A stretch of 64,000 nt of DNA, from the NCBI GenBank assembly GCA_932521025.1, contig OW051468.1, positions 3,782,064 through 3,846,063 on the forward strand, in the 5' to 3' direction. The translations under genes and the position numbers were made by a program. Origin of the DNA: Oscheius onirici. Taxonomy: Eukaryota > Nematoda > Chromadorea > Rhabditida > Rhabditidae. Below the pieces are notes generated by a model. That model was not told where the DNA came from. It did no database searches and saw only the letters and a program-made list of their open reading frames with translations. Positions 56,624 through 64,000 of the stretch are shown one piece after another; within the stretch, counting starts at the first letter, position 1, and the number at the start of each line of letters is the position of its first letter.

Positions 56624-59600
56624 ATGCAGAGCATGTATCCTGAGTTCCACGGCTCCGTGAACGACGGTCTTTTGGTAGCACAGCAACAACAGCAGACGGT
56701 GAGTTCACACACAGTCATACAATTGTTTATAGTAAGTTACAAACTTCTAAAGATCTCATCAATTCAGCAGGATTTTTTGTAAGAGTTCGATTTCTTGTCG
56801 ATGCTTTACAATTAGAAAGACTAGAATAAAGAGGCAATTAGTTGAAGAGCATCTGGAGATTTCCGCATTACTGTAGTCACTGGAGGAACACTAACCAAGC
56901 TAGAAACAATTCGATAGTAACAGACATGACGTTCCCATTCGACCACCCGAAATACCCTCAATCCTTATATTGTAAACACAAATTCCAAGCAACCAGTAGT
57001 AAAAGGACGAAAGATGAATCTTCTTTCGACAGTAGAGATAGGAAAAGCCACAAGTATAAGTCAAAAAGAAGCTCTTGAGACAGGCTTGTTGATTCTGGGT
57101 TGTTGAGCTGCGCTGCGGCCAGGTTGGACTTTGCGGCGGGCTAGAAAAATTCATTTCGCATTTTTTTTTTGTTTCCAAATACGTCCCCCGATTAGATTTA
57201 GTTTTGTAATCAGAAAAATTGGAAGAAAATCGAAAACTGACGACAAAAATAGAAAATGCGGTTTTTTGACGAAATTCGGTAAAAATAGCAATTTTCTTCG
57301 ATTTTCATTGTCAGTTTTCGATTTTCTTCCAATTTTTTCTGATGACAAAACTAAATCTAATCGGGGGACGTATTTGGAAACAAAAAAAATGCGAAATGAA
57401 TTTTTTTAGCCCGCCGCAAAAGTCCAACCTGGCCGCAGCGCAGGTTTTCAACAAGCCTGTCTTGAGACTAGCTAATTGGTGCTGCCCATTTCCAGTCGAA
57501 CAACGGTGACCGAACAGCTAATGAGCCATCGTTTCTTCCGATGGCTTCCTCTCTGGAGATGTCCATCGACGAGCATCTCCGCTCTCTTCCCACTCCTCCT
57601 CCTTGGCTGACACAGGAGGCATTTCGACATCCACAGGTACTTTTTTGTGGTCCTCAAGAGAGAGAGAGTAATGCATTCGGAATGAGCGTGTTCTTACCCA
57701 CCAGTACTGAGAATGACAGGTCTGATAATCTGGGTGTCAATCAGACAAAAACGTTCGCAACATCTAATCGGGTTGTAAAACTGGATCTCCAAAATGACCA
57801 CTGAACGAGAGCGTGTCGCGTGTGTTCATCCGGGCAAAAACCTGCTATGTCCTTTAGAACCAAAAACGGGGACGAACGGCGTTCGCTCCTCGCCCTTCCA
57901 GACGTTTTTCTATCTCTCCTCCCATCTTCGTTTCCGGAACGAAAGAGCACCTAAATCTGTTTCTGAGCCCGTCTGAACTTTGGTCTTGAGTGTGAGTGAC
58001 GGCCTAGAGGAAGCACTGCCCTAATGGCGGTGTTACCTAGTACTCTTTCAAAGCCATTCTCTGGCGTTTTACTTTGTCAACTCTCGGAGCCCAAAAAATC
58101 CCCCTATACACTCTGAGCATATTAATGACTAATCTGTGGACATGTGGACAGCCAGCTATACGGTTAGAACGAGCTGTATGTATGACACAAAAGAATAGAC
58201 AATGACGATACCAAAAACCTGAAGTCTTTTCTGTCTTTGTTAGTTGGATAAATTTGGAGACTAGGAAAGGCAATAAAGGGAGTTCAAAGATTCTTTCAAG
58301 TTTTCAGGGGAAGAATCTCTTGTTGTGTTTCACCGGTCTCTTTTCCAGTCGCATGCCTTTCATTTCATTTCTGATTTCCTGACCATCATGTTAGCAACCA
58401 AATAGAGAAAACAGTTCAGTAGAAGCAAAGAATATTCTTAGCAATATTGATGGGGAAAGAAGCACACGTGTGTGTGGGGCCTTTTCTCAGGGAACCACAC
58501 GGATATCCCATCGGCTGCACATGTCCAGCCAGGCTTGTGTGCGTTCGCGACGCTCTGCCCTTTGCCAGAGTATGTTTACTCCTTTTTACACCTCTCTTTT
58601 TCATATTTCCTCCGAGACTTCCTTCCAGTTCATATCTCCCAGGATCTGTTCGTCTTCTTTTTGTCTCTGTGGAATTAAGAATTCTGGAAAAGCTCAACAA
58701 TTGGAATGATAGTCAAGGACTGAGAAAAGTAATTATCTCCCAGAGGAACCAAAAGTCCGGACGTCGTTCGTCATTTGTAGAAGCCCGAGGAAGATCTAAT
58801 TACGTTCGGTCGGAATATGAAAGAGGGAGGGCGTTCCCCCCTCGCCCTACTAGACCACCCCATAAGTGCGAGCTCTTTTTTCTATTTATCCTCGTGTGAC
58901 GCAGGAAAAAGTCCAAATGAGAGTGTCAACCCGCCTCGCAGAGGACACTAGTTGGGTTTCGTGCAACGCGTAACTCATGAGAACATCTGAGATTTTCTTT
59001 GAAATTTGAGTCTCCGAACGGGAGAAACAGATCTCTGAAATTCGTTCGACAGAAAACCGGAATGACCACCCGACCTCCGAACCGAAATGTTACCTGAAGT
59101 CGGCAAATACCTCTTATTGTTAGACTCTATGTACCACTTTTGTGAGTTCCCGAAACAAGATAGAGAGAAGACTTGGAAACATTCTGACCGCCTCGGGTAG
59201 CTTTGCTCAAAGTCTAAAAGGCGCCAAGTAGAGAGTCAACAGACTCCTCAAAAAGACACACACATGGTTAGGCGGAATGAGGATGAGCTGGTTAAGAAGC
59301 CCTCGCCCTTTTCTGTCTTTGTTCTTTCCGAGGAAGTCTAACCATTCGTTGTGTTGGTCACGCTTGAGTAACTTTCCATTTGAACTGTTCTTCCCTTGCT
59401 ATAGCACAGACTTGTGCAGGGTGGCCCGTTCGTAATCTTTGATTTCTCGAGAGCAGTGGCCTCCAAAGTATTGGTCCGTGGGCTCAGCACCCCCCTTCTG
59501 GCCTGTTCCACATTCTTCCACGCTTTTTCTACTGGCAGTTTAGGAAAGTTGCTACTTCCGAGCGGTCAAAGTATAATTTCCTGAAACCCAAACGATTGCG

Positions 59601-61685
59601 GTTTACAAAAGTAAGGTAACATCAAAAACTACCTTTTCCAATTGAAGATCAGAGATGTCCTTTTATCATGTAAAACTCTGAGGAATCCAGTACAAATTAA
59701 ATGTAAGAACACCTTTTCCGGGTCTAACTATTGGATTTTCTTCTAAACACAGATCACACTCGACAGCTCATTTGTATTCTCGTAGCCAATCCAAAACTCG
59801 CTCTCTTTTTCATTCGCGCCTTCTTTCTCGCTGAGATGTCGTCTTACTCGACCTTTTTCGAACTTCAGACGGTATGCCATCCTCTTTGCCTATCCAAGTT
59901 GGAACACTTTGGGATTCTATAAGACACAAATCTTGAATAGACAATGAGTTCATCAAGAGATTCCATAAAATTCCTCCTCTCTTCATGAACGATGGTTCTC
60001 ACCAGTTTACTGGTACGCTTACTATCTTTCTTATATGACTGGGTTTTTGAACATTCTGGACAACTAGTTTCAAAAGTTTCAGGAGAGCGAAATGTTGCGT
60101 CTCGGGCAGCCGAAGATGCATCTTCCACATCAAGCGACACCTGGCGGCAGCAATATGCAGCACATGTCCAACCGGTACGTTTTTCTCTCCTTCCAATCAA
60201 AAACTGTGAGAACTTCTTTTTCAACGCTTACAAGGAAACTTCCAAGATGTGAATTTAGATGTGATGCTCGAGTTCCATCGTCGAGCGACACAAGCTCCTC
60301 GTCTTGTTCTCCCTCTTCCAGCGAGAACATCGTCACAGCCTTGCAGAATGGTCAGAGTCTGTCATTTCATAAATAAAGAAAAAATAGGTCTTGAACCGAA
60401 CCAGATGATCCAGCAGCTGAAACAAGAGCCTTTGGACGACTACCTGCCTGTCCCGATCCACGATCAAATGTCCGGAGAGGGTCTTTTTCCCTTCGGATGT
60501 CCGAGTTCTTCCGAGAACCCGTCGGGTCAGACGCGACGAAGTCGTTCTTCGTCGGAGGGAATGCTCAAGTGTGGATACTGTCCCAAGAAGTTTGTCACTC
60601 CTCCGACGGTTCGTTATTTTGTTTTGGGTCTAGAGACAGGTTCAGTTGGAACAACACATGAGGGAGTGTCAACTGGTTCGAGTACACGAGTGTGCTCAGT
60701 GTGGAAAGCGGTTCAAGGTGAGAAAATGGTCGAGTTAAAGAACGTAAAATAGGCTCGAGGAGGTCTTCAGCAGCACATGAGGATCCACAACAACGATCGG
60801 CCTTATGCCTGCCATTTTTGTACGAAGCGCTTCACACAGAAGAGTCACGTCGATCAACACGAGAGGATCCATACCGGGGCCAAGCCTTTTCAGTGCAGTC
60901 TCTGTGGACGGTACGTTTAAATCGAAATATACTTGATTTCTTTGAAGCCGAATTTGTTAGCGAGAAATCAGCGCATACTTCAGTCGCACCCGTAATCTCT
61001 CGGCGGCCTTTTACAGGGTGGTTATATAAGCGACATCGCTTTTCGTCCTTTCGCCGGGAGGCATGAATCTCCCGGTTATTTCGGTTATTCTTGATTATTG
61101 TGGGGGTATATTTTTTCTCTTTTTTTGGTCCATCTTTTTCTTTTTGGATTCGATTTCTGACAAATTTAGTTATTCCTCTAATGAGCAATAAAATTCAAAA
61201 ACCGTCCTGCGGGGCTCAGAAGAACGAAGAATGTTGTCCAAGCATTAGATTTCTCGTTTACAGTCTAAGTTCAAAACTAACTATCTAATCCTAAAAATGC
61301 TAACTTGTTCATGGCCATGGACGCTAACAAACTCACCGAGCCCACGACGTACACCACTGCGCTTTAGTAGTAGATAGATCGTTTTCAGTGCCTTCCGTCA
61401 ACGCTCACAGCAAATGGGTCATGAAGCAACCCACACCCATGCTGCTCAAGAGATCCGACCCAGTGCTGAGGTGAGAAAGAGTACTTGAACCACTGACAAC
61501 TTCTATTTCAGTCCAAGCCAGTAATCGATCATCCGACGCCAGCCGACCAGCCTTCGAATCAGTCGAACGCCGTGACTGGGCTCCTTTCCCTCAGCCATCA
61601 GCAGTTGCAGCCTTCTCTTCTAGGCATGAATCCAATGCTTCATCTCTCTGATTTTGACCACCACATGCTCGGTCAAATGATGTAG
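56624..61685 (+). CDS. Four-finger C2H2 transcription factor with alternative first exons
   Basis: The shared body starts at 60083 ([17 protein letters not shown]). It includes a Ser-rich exon, an acidic/Gln region ([15 protein letters not shown]) and fingers CGYCPKKF...H...[41 protein letters not shown] and [20 protein letters not shown]. The tail is Gln/Leu-rich and ends HHMLGQMM. The first finger ends HMREC, that is, a C2HC variant. Introns split fingers 1, 2 and 4. The upstream first exon 56624-56698 ([17 protein letters not shown], then a Gln run) joins in phase 0 across a 3.4-kb intron; two further phase-0 first exons lie inside that intron. The QLKQEPLDD stretch resembles a SUMO-site motif (LKQE). 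I do not recognise the orthologue. AATAAA at 62162 probably ends the transcript. Confidence 0.75.
57079..57461. repeat. Foldback element C, copy 2 (complete, 383 bp)
   Basis: Ends are GACAGGCTTGTTGA and its exact reverse complement TCAACAAGCCTGTC, flanked by a direct TTGA on both sides (57075-57078 and 57462-57465), a likely target-site duplication. Arms of about 180 bp pair with few mismatches around the centre GAAATTCGGTAAAAATAGCA. It lies in the long first intron of the zinc-finger gene, between two candidate first exons. No protein encoded. Confidence 0.85.
57541..57636 (+). other. Candidate alternative first exon 2 of the zinc-finger gene
   Basis: ATG followed by 31 further codons ([20 protein letters not shown] ... 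AFRHPQ) ending in a donor CAG|GTACTT in phase 0, so it joins in frame to the common exon at 60083. The peptide is acidic and Pro-rich, plausible as an isoform-specific N-terminus. It starts 76 bp after the TSD of foldback element C. Confidence 0.45.
59836..59871 (+). other. Candidate alternative first exon 3 of the zinc-finger gene
   Basis: Twelve codons, [12 protein letters not shown], end at ACG|GTATGC in phase 0 and lie 211 bp before the common exon. Short, so chance cannot be excluded, but the phase match with exons 1 and 2 is notable. Confidence 0.35.
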
Positions 61686-62171
61686 TTTTCGGCCTTGCCT
61701 ATTCTGTATACTTGTATCCTCTCTCTCTTTTTTCCTGTCGCCAGCAGCGAAATAGTCTCCCAGCTAGTAGTTTCTCCCCCAAAAGTCTAGTCTTCCCTTC
61801 TTTCCTAATAATTCAGCCTGTAGAAACAAGAGTACAACATATTTATCATCTTCTATGTATCTATTCTGATCCGCCGTCGATCGGTCCTTTTTCTAGGCAC
61901 CAATTTGTTAACTATCCTCTGTTGAGGACTGGTAGCTTCTTAAAACTACGGTAGTTTTTCTCCCAGTGGCATTCTGTTTCTTCCCGAGTGTGTGGCATTA
62001 CGGTAGTCGACGAGTCGCTTTCCCGTCTATTAGTCCAAAGGGTTCATCCTGACCGGTGTTCACTCCTTTTTAGTCTTTGTTCGTATTGTAGCATATATGT
62101 TTCGAGACTTTTACTTAATCTAAGCCTACCTAAAACAAACGGTTTATATTCATTTTCGGAGAATAAAGCTT
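61686..62171. other. 3' UTR of the zinc-finger gene and convergent spacer
   Basis: Pyrimidine-rich 3' UTR-like sequence ending at AATAAA (62162-62167), five bases from the stop codon of the convergent fucosyltransferase gene. No other feature seen. Confidence 0.6.
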
Positions 62172-63506
62172 TTATTTGGAAAGTTTGATCCATTCTGGAG
62201 GGTAGAAGTCTTCTGGATTCATCTCGTCCAAAACGCCGTCTTCCGTATCTTTGATGTCACGATAATAAACAACAGCCTTTGGCTTTGCCAGGTAGCCTAG
62301 CCACCAGCCAAACGTCGAAGATGGAGCTGAAAAGAAAAGTTTGCAAAGAAAAGCAAAAACGATTCCTCCCTGTGAGCTCGAACTCACACCCTTCAGATTA
62401 TGAGACTGACGCGCTGCCGACTGCGCGACTGCGCCAAGGAAGTACATTTCATTGCGAAAATCCAGTGATTAACCTGTGATCATAACAGCATCACAAAATT
62501 TTCCGGAAAAGGCCAGATCGATTTCTGGACCAAGAGTTGGTGTTATCACCAAATTGTACGGGTTCTCTTTCGTCTTTTTACCCGGGATTGAAAACCCGTC
62601 AACGACTGTTACCCTGTCTGAAACATCTGTTTAACAGTTGTTGCTTCTGAGTCACCATGGAAGATCTTCTGCGCCCAAAGTGGGTCATTACCAAGAACTG
62701 CCACTGTGATATTCCGTCCAGTTTTTAAATCTGAAACGATATTTATTTCCCTTACATAGAACACATAGCTTACATTTTTCTGCCAAAGCATGAGTTGCTT
62801 TCCTGGAGAAGACGGGGTCAGATGGACGATGTAGACCGTCATCTTTAAAGTCTCCTCTCCGAATATGAGTACATATTCTGAACGCTCATTACCCTGGAAA
62901 ACTAATAAGTCTTACATAAAATCTAGCTTGTTTTCATCGGGAAGATGTTGGCCAGCTTTTTTTATATGCTGGGGTAATGGTGTGAGCCATCTTCGGACAG
63001 ATGGACGGATGTGATGAAAGTACTTGAAGCTCTGAAATCAAACAGTACAAAACTAGTAGGAAAGGAACCTGAAAGTAGTAGCCTTCCAAGTTCAGATACT
63101 GGTTCTCGCCGTATTGTTCGAGAACAGACAAATTTCCAGCTCTGCAACAGTCCTTTTCATTGAATGGAATAGCGTAAAAAGGAGAGAGCTGAAACTTTTT
63201 CTAAACAACCTATAAGAAATGCTACCTCGACCAACTTGACCGAGTACTGTTCCAAGATCAACGGGTATTTGTCCAGGATGCTACTGACCAATTCCTTCAC
63301 CAATATTGCATCCGTAGCTTGAATGAGAGGCGTCCTTCCCAGTTGGGAAGCCAGTCCAATTACGGATATCAGTTCGAAAAGTTGGTTCCCTGAAAGACTG
63401 AGAATAGTGAGGCGAGTTCTGTACCTCCCTCCAAGTTTTGAAAAAGTTTCTTAGGGTCCCAAGTTGAGCTCTTTGCCCCCTCTTCCCGGCATGCGAAATG
63501 GTTCAT
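62172..63506 (-). CDS. GT11 family alpha-1,2-fucosyltransferase-like enzyme
   Basis: Golgi-type glycosyltransferase using GDP-fucose. The sequence shows the GT11 landmarks in order: NLEGGNQLFELISVIGLASQ (N-terminal Gly-Asn-Gln motif), YYFQSFKYFHHI, CTHIRRGDF (the hallmark HxRRGDF), LHRPSDPVF, NITVAVLGND, CDAVMITG and APSSTFGWWLGYLAKP, ending DFYPPEWIKLSK. The HIRRGDF exon is on a different frame from the longest open frame there but has proper splice sites on both sides. The ATG at 63506 gives no membrane anchor. A better N-terminus may be the exon at 63823-63944, with earlier exons outside the window. A tRNA-like sequence lies in the last intron and a MITE upstream of 63506. Confidence 0.8.
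62363..62442 (-). tRNA. tRNA-Met(CAU)-like sequence, probably a pseudogene
   Basis: The minus strand contains the elongator tRNA-Met anticodon arm CAGTCTCATAATCTG and D-arm GGCAGCGC, and the T-arm GTGAG-TTCGAG-CTCAC. Two defects: an 8-nt tandem duplication GCGCAGTC in the D-arm, and a T-loop one base short (TTCGAG-CTCAC where TTCGAGCCTCAC is usual). The ends (TTCCTTG and GGGAGGAA) pair for about six bases. It lies in the last intron of the fucosyltransferase gene, in the same orientation. Confidence 0.45.
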
Positions 63507-63539
63507 TTTGCCATTTATTTTTATCGTTTCTTTTATGGG

Positions 63540-63698
63540 TTGTTCAAAAAAAAAAGGGAGCTCGACCGTAACCCATTTGGTTCCGCGTGGGACCCTTATA
63601 ACATGGAAGCATAGGATACTCAGCCAAGTTTTCTGGTGTTATTCCGGTATCGCGGCGAACTAAATGGGTTACGGTCGAGCTCTCTTTTTTTTAAACAA
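63540..63698. repeat. MITE-like element with TTGTT(T/C)AAAAAAAA ends (159 bp)
   Basis: Left arm: TTGTTC, an A-run, then GAGCTCGACCGTAACCCATT. The right arm is its reverse complement (AATGGGTTACGGTCGAGCTC, then a T-run and AACAA). Arms are about 40 bp and the centre about 75 bp. It lies immediately upstream of the first assigned fucosyltransferase exon, inside a probable intron. Confidence 0.8.
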
Positions 63699-63822
63699 GC
63701 CATACCTTTGAACTCACCCAAGCCTCCTCTATTAACTACAGCATGGTATCTTGAGGACAAGAAGTAATTCGTCTTTGGAAATGGCTGAAACAGTCCATAA
63801 ATGCTCCCTTCTATTCAGAAAC

Positions 63823-63944
63823 CTTTGCCTTCTCCTCACAGACGATGTCTTCTTTAATTGTCTGAACAACAGTCTCTGTGAATGTTTCATTCGACCGCAA
63901 TTCGCTTCGTATTCCAAGTAATTGCCAAAGTATCAAAAGGAAGC
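63823..63944 (-). CDS. Probable signal-anchor exon of the fucosyltransferase gene
   Basis: Between acceptor CTTCAG|GCTTCC and donor AAG|GTTTCT, the minus strand encodes FLLILWQLLGIRSEL, a hydrophobic anchor, followed by a hydrophilic stem (NETFTETVVQTIKEDIVCEE). This is how type II Golgi glycosyltransferases begin, and the GT11 gene downstream lacks such an anchor. The join to the next exon (possibly before SSTWDPKKL) lacks a canonical acceptor, so the link is inferred. No start codon is present, so the first exon would lie beyond the window. Confidence 0.4.
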
Positions 63945-64000
63945 CTGAAGATCATGTCTGGTTCGATTATAGGACAAAAAACCGATCAATAAGAGAGATC

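Noticed and set aside
58447..58899. 150-codon plus-strand frame in the zinc-finger gene's long intron
   Set aside because: Biased, repetitive Arg/Pro/Phe content in three overlapping plus-strand frames; no family and no splice phase to the common exon.

Overview
This is eukaryotic, animal, nuclear DNA. Almost every gene is split by very short introns (mostly 34-45 bp) with GT donors and T-rich TTTCAG/TTTAG acceptors. Families recognised with confidence are metazoan: a Klumpfuss-type zinc finger, Nup93, BLTP1/LPD-3, REEP5/6, AP-1 mu, MTERF4, a DMGDH-like enzyme, SRBD1 and a GT11 fucosyltransferase. At least seven genes have an acceptor-like TTTCAG or TTTAG within about 15 nt upstream of the start codon, as expected for spliced-leader trans-splicing. 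A nematode, or another compact trans-splicing animal, fits best; I do not name a species.

Layout. 225-2896 (-): zinc-finger transcription factor like Klumpfuss. 2897-10394: gene-poor DNA with foldback elements, tRNA-like fragments and one decayed reading frame. 10395-12050 (+): two-domain nucleotide-sugar SDR protein. 12706-13526: two small convergent genes whose stop codons overlap. 13527-16828: repeats. 16829-18179 (-): integrase-core-derived protein. 18366-21078 (-) and 21174-23274 (+): SRBD1 and an unknown gene, divergent from a 95-bp gap. 23409-24439: an unknown partial gene and a lysine-rich protein. 24480-34275 (-): four same-strand genes read Nup93, small paralogue, DMGDH-like enzyme, large paralogue, spaced 205-491 bp like an operon. 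36186-37540 (-): THAP-domain, transposon-like protein. 38054-50273 (-): a 19-exon BLTP1/LPD-3 gene with an intronless REEP gene in one intron on the other strand. 51166-61685 (+): AP-1 mu, MTERF4 and a four-finger C2H2 factor with three candidate first exons. 62172-63944 (-): GT11 fucosyltransferase, possibly running past the window edge.

Most genes are housekeeping and unrelated in function: lipid transfer and ER shaping (BLTP1, REEP), TGN/endosome clathrin sorting (AP-1 mu), nuclear pore (Nup93), mitochondrial translation and one-carbon metabolism (MTERF4, DMGDH-like), and developmental transcription (both zinc-finger genes). The accessory interest lies in host-retained transposon proteins (integrase and THAP), foldback elements, tRNA-derived fragments, a paralogous pair of unknown nuclear-looking proteins, and several small novel genes. 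I found no CRISPR, prokaryotic or viral cassette. Exon boundaries were worked out by hand from splice sites and phase, so single junctions may be wrong even where the family call is firm.
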